DNA from: Combretum micranthum | Taxonomy: Eukaryota; Streptophyta; Magnoliopsida; Myrtales; Combretaceae | Assembly (NCBI GenBank): GCA_024138025.1 | Contig: JAMXBD010002239.1 | Span: forward strand, 1 to 64,000 | Reading direction: 5' to 3' | Length of the DNA stretch: 64,000 bases | Part shown: positions 27,001 to 39,171 of the stretch, piece after piece | Layout: each line of letters starts with the position of its first letter | How positions within the stretch are numbered: position 1 is the stretch's first letter | Notes under the pieces: generated by a model | Seen by the model: only the letters and a program-made list of their open reading frames with translations | The model's database searches: none | What the model was told of the DNA's origin: nothing | Made by a program: the position numbers and the translations under genes

Positions 27001-30000
27001 AGGAAATGCCGGTTTAACAAACTAAACTACAACATAAGACACCATCTAATACATTGTGAAGCAGCTAATCCTAACATGGTGTTGGCCTAAACAACTAATC
27101 CTAAAGACCAAAGACACTTATATTTGCTTCTCCAAAGTCCATTTAGCACTAACTATTTCAAACATTCATCACATCTAGATCTTAGAATGGAAACAATATC
27201 ATAAGATCCGCTGTTTAAAAAATAAATAAATAACTTTAAAAAAAAATATCAAAAGATTCTCAGACAAGCAACGTGTTCTGTAAATTAGAAAGAGACACAA
27301 AAAGATAAAGCGCAATATGAAAGCACATGTTCTCTAAGAAAGTAAATGCCACAGGTCTATGAAAATCAACATCCTGAAGAAGTCACCTTCAGCTTCAGCT
27401 AATTTCTTCACTTGACTCTTCATAGAGGCATTTCCATGTTCTAATACAATGGCCCTGTCATATGAGATAGAAAAAATTAAAGTACAGTCACTGAATCTAA
27501 CATGAATGAGGCCAGGACAAACAGAGATTTTCCTCAATCTCAAATCACAAGTAATATAAAAAATTTGTCAGAAGGAAAAAAAAAAACAATTTACATGTAA
27601 TTTTAAGGTTTGATTGTTTCATCTTATTTTTGTCGTTTTCAAACTTATATTTATCAAGAAACAGATATAGATGGAAACAAATCAAACAAATCAAATGTAG
27701 ATAAGATATAGATGAATACTAGACAATCCAAACAATCCTTGTCACAGTTGAAGCATGCTGCACATATTGATGTTATATTCGATTTCTATCACATAAACCC
27801 CTTAAGTGAAGCAACTCAACAACCTTCTCATATCATCTTGGTCCAACTTTGACAAGATAACAATTCCCAGGACACGACCTCATATCTCTGTGGTGTACCA
27901 AATTCTTACATGCAGGTATTAAATCCCAGACGTTTGTACCCAAGTTATTATTTCCTTACTAGAAAAGGAGAACCATTGAACAGAAAGTCATATACAATCC
28001 GCTATAGAATGATGAAGGAGAGAGAGACCATTGTAAGAATTAGTGTAGCATAGTGTAGCATAACAATGCTGTCTCGAGTTTTTTATAGCAGAAGTGGTTT
28101 ACACCAATCTGTAAATTCTTCATCAATAAAAAATTACCAAATAAAGCCATGCCACATATATCAGTATGGACATAAAAATCATATCATGTCATGCAGGCAT
28201 CAACGTAGTGATTGTGGGGGATGGGGGCCGGAAGTACTTAGTACGCAGTATGTCCACTATTATCTTCTATCCATCAAAGTAAAATGATCATTATACCAGA
28301 ATCTAAATGCACATCAGCAAACAACGATGAGTCAAGTAAGTAAAATCAGATCTGTGGATATGATAGCCAGCTAAGACATGTAATTGAGAATGATCCTTGG
28401 CTCACTTCCGAGATTTATGCTTGCGGTCAGCTTCCTCAGACCGCATTTTCACATGGTTCTTAGTTGATTCATCCAGGACTCGCTGCACATTAAGCTTCCT
28501 CCAAGCACATCCTGATTCGACCAGCAGACCATTCCCCTCCTCGCCACTTTGCCGTTCTTCATAAATATCACACAGGTCACCAAACTCACGTGACCATGTA
28601 AATCTGTATTCCTTACCCCCTACATCAATAACCTGGTGAAGATATATGAGCAATCACGTGTTATAGTTTATTAACATCACAATAAACAACACTTGAAAAA
28701 CAAGACTAAAGAGTGATAACAGCTCAAATCCCTTGACATGCAAGTGTTTTTTTTTTTTTTTAAAAAAAGGAAAAAAATGTCAAATTTGATACCTAAAGTT
28801 TACACAAATATTCAATATTATACATGAACGTTTAAATAGTCATTTAAATCCCAGCCAAACTTTTCGTGGCTATTTTTACTAACTTACTAATATTGTTTGT
28901 TCTATTTCCTGACATCAAAAAAACAGTCTATCAGTACTAGACGGTGTTAGGACAAGTAAATGGTGTTAAAGAAGTAATAAAAATAATCACAAAAAGTTTA
29001 TAGGGTATTAAATTAACCAATTCAATTTTTAGGTACCAAACTAAATTTTTTATGCCCCAAAAAAAAAGTCTCAATCAAAAATATATAAGTAGGATGTATT
29101 GGTCAGATTAAAAATCCTGAAGCATATTTTTCTCTAGCAACAGAAATAAAAATAGGTTGAAGTTTGAATAACCTCGACTTCAAAATAACAATTTGCAGAC
29201 TACTAATCCTGAAAGGAAACTAAAGAAAGACATAGAAGCAAACATAAAATTGTAAATGCTATTCACATAAAAATGGTGCAGAAGAAATTTGGATCAACAT
29301 TGGCTCAAAAATTTCCTAAATGAATTGCAATGGAGCAAGTACATCAAAGAAAGCTCCTCCAAATGCAAACAAATTTCATCCAATTCTTCTATAGCTCAAG
29401 CAATTTTTTCACCTAGTTGCAATGTAAACCCATTTCAACTAAGACATCAAAACATATCAGTTGCAATTGCTTAACATACCCATGAAGCAACCAAATGGAC
29501 AAAAAATCCTACCAAAAGCAATACATTTCTGAGATCTAACAGTATGCACTACAGGCCACAGCTTATTTCAAGAAGTCATTAACGAGCCACAATCAAATTT
29601 TCACCCAGAGAGATACAGAAGGACAAACTTAAACTATTGTCAAGTTCATCATATCACTGAAATGCAAGGATCAATTGCATACAATATTTCATATGAGTTC
29701 TCCAGCAAGGAACAGAAGTGCCCACAGATTGCCACCAAATTAATAGCTAACTTCTTAAGTGCCCATTTGCTCATGAGAAAGAATTTCTCAAACCTTGAAT
29801 AAGTACAATAAGAATCACTAATCAATCAATGTACAGGTGTTGATCAAAATAATATTTAAAAATAAACCTAAAATAGCAGCAATTTCAGCTAGCAAGGAAA
29901 AATGGCTACCGACAGCACTGCCCTTTCCAGGTTCTCAAGTAAAATAAAACTCATTTGCTTCCTTTTAAAACCAAATGTATAAGCTTAGTTTTCAACATAG

Positions 30001-31524
30001 ACTAGGTGAAAGCTGATCAAACCATTTACATGTTCATGACAGAAACTCTCACCTCTCTAATCTCTATCTACATCAATAGTCTCCTAAGCTAACACACTGT
30101 TCCAATTCCAGTCTCCAACAAAAAGCAAATAGCTACCACATCATGTGAGCTAACACTCAAATCCAATAAAGAAAAGCTGAGGTACATCAACAAAGAAGCA
30201 GGGAGAAGACAGATGGCTTAAGATGCTTTCCTTCTTGTGAAGATTACCAAGTAATTGAAGCTAATGAACGGAAGAAAATATAAATTCAGTTGGCACACTC
30301 AAGTTCCTATAGCTAGTCCAAAGTCCAAACCAATTCAATCGCCCTCTAATTAATAATCAAAAGGAAAAAAAATTACAATGAAGGTTTCGGAAAGCACATC
30401 AGAAGTTAATGCCAAACCCAAACACTGCAGTCTGCAATCATTTAAACTTGCTAAACCAATGACCTACCCCATGTCCAAAACACAAAGACAAACCAAATAT
30501 CAACACTCTTCCTAAAACCAACAATCTTTTCCAAACCCAATCTCATCTCAAAATCCTAATAACCATCTAAAATCCAGCCAACTAGAACATTTTGGCCAAG
30601 ACTACAAATTCAATCCGAATTCCAAACAATGCATCACCACATGAATCATTGCATTTAGGTGCCAAAATAGAATACCAGAATTGCTCAAACTTGATAAATC
30701 AAACTACCTACCCCATGTACTTAACACAAACACAGGCCAGCTATCAAAAAAACTCTTATCATAGCCCTCGAAGCAAACAACTTGGCCAATACCAATCTCC
30801 ACCCACCCACAATGCTAACCAAGAATATAACACCATATATAAACTCAAAATTCAATCTACAACCCAAATTCTCCCCTTGCATTATTCACATCTTATGCTT
30901 GAACCCACTTTCCAAAATCAATGGAAACAGCTAAGAACAAACTAATATTCAGTGAGCTACATTCACTGCACAAAGGCAAACCAACTCCTCAACAATTTCA
31001 CATGAAAACCCCCATAAAGCACCACACTTTTCAACACACATCTCCACTAAACAGCTAATTTCAGGTTAAAAACTCCATCAATAACACTATAAATCACACT
31101 AAAACACACAGGAAAAAAAAAACAATCAAAAGCATGTAACAAACCACAAATTAGCTGGAATCCAATCCAAAAAACTCACATTTCCCGCAGTATTATTCGC
31201 ATTCGAATCAAACTTAATCCTTGCGGTCTCGCCCTGAGCCTCCACGCGCTTAATTTCCTCAATCAAATCCGGCGCAAGCCGAATAATCATCCCGAAAACA
31301 TGCGAATTGTTCCCGGAAACCAGGTTGAACGTCTCCTCGACCGCGGCTGGGGCTGCAGAGCCCGGGCCGGAATTCATTCGGTTACGGGCGCCAGGGGGGA
31401 GAGGACGGGAAGGGGCAGTGGGTCGGGAAGGTGGCTGCGGGGCGGGAAAGCGTTTGGGACCGGCGCCGCCGCTTCGGGCGATGGCGGAACCGCCACGACC
31501 AATCTTAGAGGAGGGACCGTACAT
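21012..31524 (-). CDS. ELL-like RNA polymerase II elongation factor, Occludin/ELL domain
   Basis: Twelve exons on the minus strand: 31524-31180, 28632-28406, 27454-27387, 26923-26852, 26677-26313, 25787-25719, 25623-25535, 24766-22607, 22463-22386, 22301-22190, 21411-21361, 21062-21012. Every junction is GT-AG with consistent phase; 3687 nt gives 1228 residues ending at TAA 21012-21014. The N-terminus is Gly/Pro/Arg-rich from a GC-rich first exon, followed by an ELL-like region (FNLVSGNNSHVFGMIIRLAP, GGKEYRFTWSREF; about 45-200). A basic KRKEPPNKKQK stretch (about 220-235) is a likely nuclear signal. Exon 8 encodes a long disordered Ser/Asp/Arg-rich middle (low complexity about 486-540). The C-terminus (about 1110-1228) is the Occludin/ELL coiled coil: YKEYVQEYRDKYDSYCSLNK, NEFQRLGKDLESA, RHKRLKKIFVVLHEEL. 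ELL proteins raise Pol II elongation rate in animals; the plant role is inferred. No lesion was seen. Confidence 0.9.
28785..29040. mobile_element. 256-bp MITE in ELL-gene intron 1
   Basis: TTTGATACCTAAA at 28785-28797 faces TTTAGGTACCAAA at 29028-29040, a 13-bp terminal inverted repeat with one mismatch. The interior resembles the repeat at 6601-6911 in duplication copy A. It lies in the 2.5-kb first intron and does not touch a splice site. Superfamily not determined. Confidence 0.65.
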
Positions 31525-31549
31525 TTGGGGTTTGGGTTTAAGGCTAGGG

Positions 31550-31558
31550 TTAGGGTTT
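31550..31558 (-). promoter_or_regulatory. telo-box in 5' leader of the ELL-like gene
   Basis: On the gene's strand AAACCCTAA lies 26 bases upstream of the start codon, next to a second CCCTA repeat. Telo-boxes near transcription starts are typical of plant housekeeping genes. The transcript start itself cannot be fixed from sequence. Confidence 0.5.
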
Positions 31559-31699
31559 GGTAAGGAGGGGGAACTTGGGGGAGAATAGAAGTTTGGTTAC
31601 AGAAGTGATCATGGAAGGAGAAGAGAGAATGAGAGAGAAGGGATTTGCGGATTGGGATTGGAAAGCATAGAAAAACTATTGTTATTATTTTTAAAATTT

Positions 31700-32092
31700 T
31701 GATTAAGATTCCAATTTTCCGAGTGGGACGACAGAGAGGTTTTTTTTTTTTTTTTATTGGGTTTGAATTTTTTAAGGAAATGTCTTCTTATTTTTCATGT
31801 TTATTTAAAAAAATAAGATAATTAATGAAAAACATTTTTTCTTATAAAATATATGCTTTTTATAACTTATTTTTCAGAAAATAACTTATGGAATATAAAT
31901 GTATAGGTCATTTTTTCATTAATTTACGAGTCCATCTACTAATTATTACATTTCAAAAATATTTATTAATTATTATTTAAATATTTTTTAAGTGATTTAT
32001 TTCTTATTATAATATATGTAATTTTTTATTTTTTATACTTAAAATATATGAGTTATCTTAAAACTTTAAACAAAGGAAAAATATTTACATAA
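31700..32092. other. AT-rich DNA upstream of the ELL-like gene
   Basis: Contains a T run at 31740-31756 and AT-rich sequence without coding potential. It would include the distal promoter of the ELL-like gene; no further motif was resolved. Confidence 0.5.
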
Positions 32093-32106
32093 GAAAAAGT
32101 ATTTTC

Positions 32107-32204
32107 TTTTTTTTTTTTTTACTATTACAAATGAGAGGGGGATTTGAACCTGGACCTCTCACTGAAGAAACCAGAAGATGCTACTAGATTACAATGCCAT
32201 TTGT
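32107..32204 (-). mobile_element. tRNA-derived SINE (98 bp)
   Basis: Read on the minus strand it begins ACAAATGGCATTGTAATC, carries an A-box-like TGGCATTGTAATCTAGTAGC, then a B-box-like GGTTCAAATCC, and ends in a poly(A) tract (poly(T) on the plus strand at 32107-32120). It is flanked by a 14-bp direct repeat with one mismatch, GAAAAAGTATTTTC at 32093-32106 and GAAAAAGAATTTTC at 32205-32218, as expected for LINE-mediated insertion. It has no tRNA cloverleaf, so it is not annotated as a tRNA. Confidence 0.8.
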
Positions 32205-32671
32205 GAAAAAGAATTTTCATTAACAAATATTTTTCCTCAAAACAAACTGAATTATTTTCTTTCTTTTTAAGATAACATTACAAGTTAAGTTCGCTTCACC
32301 TTTTTATTTTAAATACTTGAATTTTTTTTTACTTTATTTTAAACCTAAAGTTATCTAAATTATTCTATCAAAATTGAGTTGAGATAGAATAGTCATTACT
32401 TTTCATTAGAAGTACTATTAAAAATTAAATCTTAATATGAAAGATTATAAAGATATCAGTTACAGGTACTTCCACTGTTTTTTTAGCTTTTCATTCAAAA
32501 CTACATTTTCATATAATTTATGCTACTTTAACGCCAATCTTGTAGAGTGTGGGGGATCCCAATTTTGACGTATTCTTATAATTTTAAATATTGAAACGAA
32601 AAGTTTGAAAAACCGGTTCTAGAGAGAAAAAGAAAAAAAAATAGTTTTTTTTTTTTTGCATTTTTCGAACT

Positions 32672-34030
32672 TGGCACCTCTGGCAATTTTTTAATTATTA
32701 TAATTAATATTATTTCATTATTTAAAAGAATTCTAAACTCACATTCAAGCCCAAGACCAACCAAACCAACAATGCAAGCCCATAGCTCTTTTGTAGACAT
32801 TCATTCTTTAATTAAGGCTAGTCATAAATTTATATTATATACAAGTCTATTTCTCAAGATTTCTTCCATGTGTTCCATGTGGGACTAATAACAAACTATA
32901 AACCATTCTTGACAAAAAAAAAAACTAAAAACCATTGTAAATCCAATGTCTTATCGCTGTTGTTCTTTGAGTTTTTTCCCGACTAAAGTCTACACAATAT
33001 ACTAATATATAGGGAGATGGGAATGGATATTACTAGAACGTCCTCGTTCTTAGAGTTTTTTTTTCCTTACTTTAGAGGACAAGTTGAAGCGGAACATCAA
33101 ACGTTATCTATATGTCATTAATAAGTCTCCAAACATTGCGGTCAAGTATGTATGACAAGAAAGTAAAGCTCAATAGCACTCACGAGTATTATGGCTATCT
33201 ATTGCAATTGTAGCAGTCAATAGCACTAACTTGAGTGATAACAAAATTGGATGTTTGTTGGAGAAAACCCAAAAACTCTATTTTACAAATAAAAAACAGA
33301 GCAAGAATTTTCTATTGATAGAGGACTTTTCACGATATATCTAATGACTTGCGATTCCATATCAACAAACTCCTTTCAAGCTAAACTAGCACTGCTTTTC
33401 ATACCACTTGTTAGACACCACAACACAAATTCCATGAAAGATCTTATTGTTCCCACCGTCACTCTACAAGCAACATGAAGCGCGAATTTTTTATAACTTG
33501 GCGCGTTCAATGTCATTAAAAATTTATCAAGCCACTCAATGCATTAACTCTCATCAAATGGTGATTTCCTTGCCATGCTTTTAATAGGAACGTCATGCTC
33601 AAAATGGGAATATGCACTCACCTTATGCACTTCAACTGGATCATCAACAATAGAGTAAGATGATTTTGAAGCTGACCGTAAGGCTATCGGTACTTGGTGA
33701 GAAGTTCTCACAAATGTTTCAATGGCACTATTACAAAGCGTAACTAACATATCCTTCATCTATTATGATGATTTTGGTTTGTTAACAGTCCCACATGAAA
33801 AAAAAAAAAAAAACTTGAGATATGGTCTTGTTTATAAATAAATATAGAGCAACCCATGATTTAACAAAAGAAGTGTATGTAAGAACTTTGGGCTTATATT
33901 GCTCATATGGATGGGTTTAGGCTTGAATGTATGTTTAATTTTTTAAATAATGAAATAATATTAATTATAATAAAATAAAAATAATTATAATGAAAATATA
34001 AATAAAAATAAAAGAATTGCCACGTCAAAA
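32672..34030. mobile_element. long-inverted-repeat element enclosing a gene fragment
   Basis: The left arm (about 32672-32896) and right arm (about 33777-34030) are inverse complements over about 225 bases at roughly 75 percent by eye. Shared words include TAATTAATATTATTTCATTA, ACATTCAAGCC, TCTCAAG and CATGTGGGACT. Between them lies a partial coding sequence (33376-33759). Long inverted arms around a host gene fragment are the organisation of Pack-MULEs; a foldback element is the alternative. No transposase and no convincing 9-bp target duplication was found. Confidence 0.55.
33376..33759 (-). pseudogene. captured gene fragment, unrecognised protein
   Basis: A minus-strand frame starts at ATG 33757-33759 (MKDMLVTLCNSAIETFVRTS) just inside the right arm and is stopped at 33544-33546. 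The same frame then stays open for another 55 codons (WLDKFLMTLNAPSYKKFAL, RSFMEFVLWCLTSGMKSS) to a TGA at 33376-33378. The composition and continuity are protein-like, and a single stop breaks a 128-codon fragment. The parent plant gene was not recognised with confidence. Confidence 0.5.
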
Positions 34031-36218
34031 GGGAAATATAAATAAAAAATAATAGGATGCTACTTCAGATGATATGTATTAGTAGTGATTGGTCTGTATG
34101 TCTATGTCAGCAACGGAGTTAACATCATTAATGGAAATATTGAAAATAGCCTTGGAAAGTTCATTCAGGTACCTAATTGAATTTTCGAGCAAAGTTAAGA
34201 TACGACGTTAACCAAAAAAAAGATGTATTCAAACTTTTGTGAAGTTTTGAAAAATTGCATTTAGTCATGAACTTAAATTATTTATTTTTTATTACTTTTA
34301 TATGATAATAAATATAGTTATCTTAAAAAAATGTATACTCTAGATCAAATTTATCAATCCAAATGTATTGGGAAACCCCTGTTAAATCCACAACAATACG
34401 ATTAGGTTAACTTTGACTCATTAGAATGGTAGGTATAAAAAGAACAGCAATTCCTTAATTTTAGGATTAGTGGTACTTTAGAAAAATGAATATTTTTCAT
34501 AAGAGATAGTAATTTCCTAATAAAGGGAAGGAATATAAATTTTTATTTATTCCATGTTATGTGGAATAGACATTTATTATGATAAAAGTTTCTACAAGCC
34601 AAATGATTATTCTATAAGATAGAATATTAGTTTCATTCTAGTACAATAATATCTTCTAAATGAAACTTCCTCCCACTTAACAATACCACAACTACAAATC
34701 ACCTTATATAGGGATGCATACGAGATAGGCCTAGGAAGGGTTTTACAAAATCTCAACCCGAACCTCATATCATGTAAGGTTCCCAAAATGGGCAAAACAC
34801 ATCTCAAACTCTATAAGGGTTTTGTCCATAAGCTTGAAACTCGTGCGATATATCTTATGGATACCATACCTGATAATCTTTCAACTATGATTATTTTATG
34901 TTAAAAGTTATAAAAAAATAATCTTCCTTTCATAACATACATATCCACAATTTTCTTCAAGTTTTTTTCTGTTAAGCCTATTATAGAGGCCCGGTCCACA
35001 CAGACAAAAGAAGTCATCGTGTTAGGGTTTCCACACTCAGAATTCTCACTCAGGTAATTTGCTACTCACTTTCCTCTCGTGTTTTCTTTACTTACGATCT
35101 CAAACTTAGGGTTTTTCACTTTCTACTAATCTCCTTCGTAAATCACAATGATATGTTTTTTACGAATTTCTTCTTACAATATCTCTTCCTGCATGTTTGT
35201 TAACTGGCTAATGGATTGCTTTGCTTTGTGAGGTTGACATGGGAACTAGCGTTTCGAGAATTTTGGGGCTTTCACTGGATTCGAGTTCCAGGAGACTCCT
35301 AAACACTTGATTGTTTAATTTGGGGTAAAGAATGATCCCCTTACTGTTGTATTCTTCTATTTATACTTTCTCATGTGTATACATGCTATTCTGTTACAAA
35401 TCATTGCTTTCTAACTACTATTCTGTTTGTAACTATTTATTCTGTTAAAACTAACACGCTAGTTACAATACATGAATCTACTTTATTTTCCTTATGCATC
35501 ATACTGTGGAATCTTCAAGTGACATAGTCTTGCAAATATTTAGGCTTCTTGTGTGTTCTACCATCTCGGGTCATAACATTTTCTCATGAAAAAAAATTAT
35601 TTTCATGAATATTTGTGTATAGAATAAATCCTTCTAAATTTATTCTCCATTAATTAAACATTGCAGTAAGTCACAATGATTAATTAAAATCAAACATTAT
35701 ACAAATTTAAAAGTGCATATATCATTTATAAATTGAACTACAAATTTAAATGCATATATCATTTATTAAATTGAAATAGTATTTAAAATATATAAACTTA
35801 ATTAATTGAAATACATTTAATAAAAAAAATTCTTTATAGCTATAGGTTCCCAACGGGTTATATATATATATATATGTATATATCCAAATCTCTATAGTGT
35901 TTTGGCACAAAGTTTCAAAACTCATCCTCAATCCTATAAAGTGATTTTTTATAGGATATTTATTGAGTTTAGTAGGTCAAATATCCTATAAGATTTTATT
36001 TAGGACCTTATTCTATCAAATCACTTAATGGACATACTTACAACAAATGCACCATACCTTCCACTTTTTGACTATCCACTCTTAAACCGACCTACCACAA
36101 ATGTACCATACATATACATACCATTTGATGCACAAGATCCAACGATGGATCTTATAACTTTAACACAAGTCGTAAATGCACTATACATAGCTACATTTGT
36201 TTTTGTTCCAATAACGTA
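34031..36218. other. intergenic DNA with one gene-like 5' end
   Basis: AT-rich, no complete gene. It contains an apparent promoter/5' leader near 34985-35310, listed separately, a TA run near 35864-35882 and a small hairpin at about 35960-35990 (TATAGGATAT against ATATCCTATA). The part near 34010-34200 shares short words (TTGCCAC, AGGTACCTAATT) with the spacer near 11890-12550. Confidence 0.5.
34985..35310 (+). pseudogene. orphan 5' end of a housekeeping-type gene
   Basis: AGGCCCGG at 34988 and TTAGGGTTT at 35022-35030 resemble the site II / telo-box pair of plant housekeeping promoters. A leader-like segment reaches CACTCAG|GTAATT (donor after 35053) and a possible acceptor precedes GTTGACATGG at 35233. 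The ATG at 35239 opens only 23 codons before TGA at 35308-35310, and no further exons are recognised. It looks like the duplicated 5' end of a gene whose body is absent; the parent is not identified. Confidence 0.35.
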
Positions 36219-36439
36219 GGGTCCATTTGGATTGTTTGTTTCTCTTTTGCATATGTATCTGCATCTAAATTTTATGTATAAATGTATTTGATTTGCAACT
36301 ATGTTTTATCTGTATTTAGTCTATTTGATGTTTTCATGATAATTGTCTTGTGTTTTTCATTTATATGTATTTTTTGACAAATAATTTAATAAAAAAAGTT
36401 TTAAAAAATGTCTATCACCTGCGGATGCCAAACAAACCC
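36219..36439. mobile_element. 221-bp MITE with 3-bp target duplication
   Basis: GGGTCCATTTGG at the left end faces CCAAACAAACCC at the right end (9 of 12 positions inverse complementary), and GTA flanks both sides at 36216-36218 and 36440-36442. The GGGTCTGTTTGG-like ends recall plant PIF/Harbinger or hAT MITEs; the 3-bp duplication favours the former. The interior is AT-rich. Confidence 0.6.
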
Positions 36440-36744
36440 GTAGTTTGAAAAAGATTTCTTAAACCAAATGGAGAGAGATCCACGAACTAGGCTCATTCAT
36501 GCTCATAACCAGCTTGTCGGGTTCTAAACTTGGCCTCTACCATCAACAAGCTGAAACAAAATCAAAATGTTATTTTAATATACCCCGAAAAGATTATAAC
36601 TTTAAAAAATGGGTTGCTTTTTGATACTTTGTATTGCTTTTCAATTATTTTAACTTTTAAGTTCATCACCATTTTAAATTCATTAAATATTTTTAATTGA
36701 TTTTTTAACCTTTTTTTAGGTGAAACATATATCTACCATTCTTG

Positions 36745-36995
36745 TATATATCGCATGTTGGAAAATAGATATAAAAGTTTGTGTATTTGTCGTATGTTGG
36801 AGAAGAGATATAGCAATGTTATGAAGTCAAATATATAAAAATAATTGTATCGCATATTGGTAAGGAGATATAGGTCTAAATATGTATCCCATGTTAGTCG
36901 TGCAATATACATTAAATAATTACATGTGTGTCACATATTCAACATGTGATTCACATAAAAACCTTATATCATATGTTTAACATGCGATAAAAATA
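36745..36995. repeat. cluster of degenerate TATCGCATGTTGG repeats
   Basis: Variants TATATCGCATGTTGG, GTCGTATGTTGG, TATCGCATATTGG and TATCCCATGTTAG occur at about 40-60 base spacing in direct orientation. They are followed by two inverted versions (CAACATGTGA and TTTAACATGCGATA). No coding potential. Confidence 0.45.
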
Positions 36996-37316
36996 TGGTA
37001 ATTATTAATTTTTTTTCTGAGTTGTATTTATGTAATATTTTTTTAAATGAAGGTTGCACATGAAATAATCTCCATTTCTTTAGTAATTTTGATGAGTAGT
37101 AATAGCATAAGCATTGGCCTTATAAGTATGGAAATTTTTTATTAAAAATCAACATCTTACTTCATAATATTTATAAATCAAAACAAGCAATCAATAATAT
37201 AATAGAAAGCTTTCATTTCGGGTATCATTTATTCTTCAAATATGATTTGACATATTGAAAAGGAAAATCCAAAATTGATTGCTTCTTATGCAATTCAAAA
37301 GACGAGTCACACATTC

Positions 37317-39171
37317 CAAGGGTGAACGAGTACATAGTAAGTAGGATATGAAGCATTACCCGTACCTAGAGGTGGGCACGGATCGGTTTGGTTCGGTTTT
37401 TTCTAAAACCAAACCAAACCATAATTTTCGGTTTGTTTTTTTTTTTTTCCATCCCAAACCAAATCATTAAGTAACAGTTTGGTTTGGATTATAAATTTTT
37501 TAAACCATTAAATAACAGTTTGGTTCGATTTGGATTACGGTCTAAATCAAAATTCTAACTAAAAATTTTCTTTGTTATAGTTTTTTTACATTTGTGTAGA
37601 TTCTTAAATATTTATATCATTTTACAAAGTTGATATTATAAACCACGACAAAATACTTTATAAATTCATCATACTTCCAATCTATAGTTCTCTATAAAAT
37701 CAATTATCCACCAATAAAATAATTCACTAACTAATACATATTAAGTCATAATTTATGATTTTTAATATAACCATCATGTCAATTATCTACCAATAATTTA
37801 GCTAAAATAAAAAATCATCTATCAATAAAATTCATCAATGAATAAAATGACCAATTGACAAAATATATTAAACAATTAATACATAACGAAAGTTTATAAC
37901 TGAATAATAAATTTCATACTTTACAAAGTTAAAAAGCTATTAAAAAAACAATAGTTCGTCATAAAAAAAATTACATATCATGAGCTTAAAAAAATTTAAA
38001 AAAGAACAAGTTGATTTTAATTAATATTCACCAAATAATAAATATAAAATGAAATCATATAAACATATAGTAAAATATGATTATATTTTTCTAAAACGGT
38101 TTAGTTCGGTTTTACGGATTAGTTTGGTTTACCTTCCAAACCAAACCATAAATTTACGGATTTGTTCGGATTTGAAAATTTTCAAACCAAACCATGAAAA
38201 AAGCTATATTTTAGGTTTGGATTGGTTCGGTTACGGATTGGTTTGGTTCGATCGGTTTTTTTTCTCACCACTACCCGTACCCTGTAAGGTACAAGGCATT
38301 GAATTTCGTACCTGGAACCTATCCTGTAGCTTCTTGTACCCACCCTATACCTTATATCCTGTAAAATCTACAGGTACAAGGTATCCTTTGGAACCTATTT
38401 TTTTTTTTTATAAAATCTCTATATTTTTTCTTTCTTTTTAAAACATTAAATATATAGTTTTTGATATGATTTTATATAATATGCAATACTATCTTTTTTT
38501 TATATATCCAATGTAAACAACATGTGGAAAGAAATTTAAAATGTAATTTGTTGAAATCATACATTCTATAATATATAGAATCTATTTAAGGGTGAAAGTT
38601 GAAACTTATAACAAATACTTGTGGAACTTATTTAAGTGATATTAAACAAAATTATAAAGCTTGCACAAAATTCTAAAATTTTGGAACTACTTCTATATAT
38701 TACGTAGTATTATAACATAAAGAACATCTCTATATAATTTTTGGAGTTTAAGTACGTACATGCAACTATAGTTTTTTTAAATAAAAATAACAAGTTAGTC
38801 TAAAATAAAATAGTACAAATTCTTCTATAATAAGACTTTCTGAAATGTAGTCTACAAATAATAATCTTGAATATAAGTGGTTGCAAAATAAATATGGAAT
38901 ATCATTATTTATTATATATTAATATTATTATATAATATATAACATGGTAGATATATGATACTGTGGAACCTATATCTTCTACAGTATATTACAGGTTCTA
39001 AGGTGGATATAAGGTCTGAAGACCTCATACCAGTACCTTACCCCATGAGAGAAGGTTCCAAAAAACTAATACACGTATCCTACCCTGTAGCCTTGATACC
39101 CACCCAGACCCTACCGGTGGAGCAGGATCTGGGTGAACATCCTGTACGATAGGGTTACCCGCTTATGCCTA
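37317..39171. mobile_element. older hAT-type element interrupted by a younger one
   Basis: The left end CAAGGGTGAACGAGTAC and the inverse of the right end (TAGGCATAAGCGGGTAA) are diverged inverted repeats. Flanks ACACATTC (37309-37316) and ACACATCT (39172-39179) look like an 8-bp target duplication with two transitions. Subterminal words CCCTGTA, ACCCACCC, GGTACAAGG and GGAACCTAT recur in both orientations. Without the inner insertion it would be about 940 bp. Confidence 0.5.
37367..38273. mobile_element. non-autonomous hAT element (907 bp), nested
   Basis: It begins TAGAGGTGGGCACGG and ends CTCACCACTA, and is flanked by an exact 8-bp duplication CCCGTACC (37359-37366 and 38274-38281). Subterminal regions are full of GGTTTGGTTCGG / CCAAACCAAACC words in both orientations. 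The target is the subterminal region of the older element around it. No transposase. Confidence 0.88.

Noticed and set aside
30592..30945. 117-codon plus-strand open frame
   Set aside because: It lies inside ELL intron 1, is rich in Asn/Gln/Ser/Tyr as expected from composition, and matches no known domain.
31300..31588. Plus-strand open frames of about 90 codons in GC-rich DNA
   Set aside because: They lie opposite the GC-rich first exon and leader of the ELL-like gene, which has splice and domain support.
32107..32204. Possible tRNA gene (GGTTCAAATCC)
   Set aside because: No acceptor stem or anticodon arm forms; poly(A) and target duplications identify a SINE.
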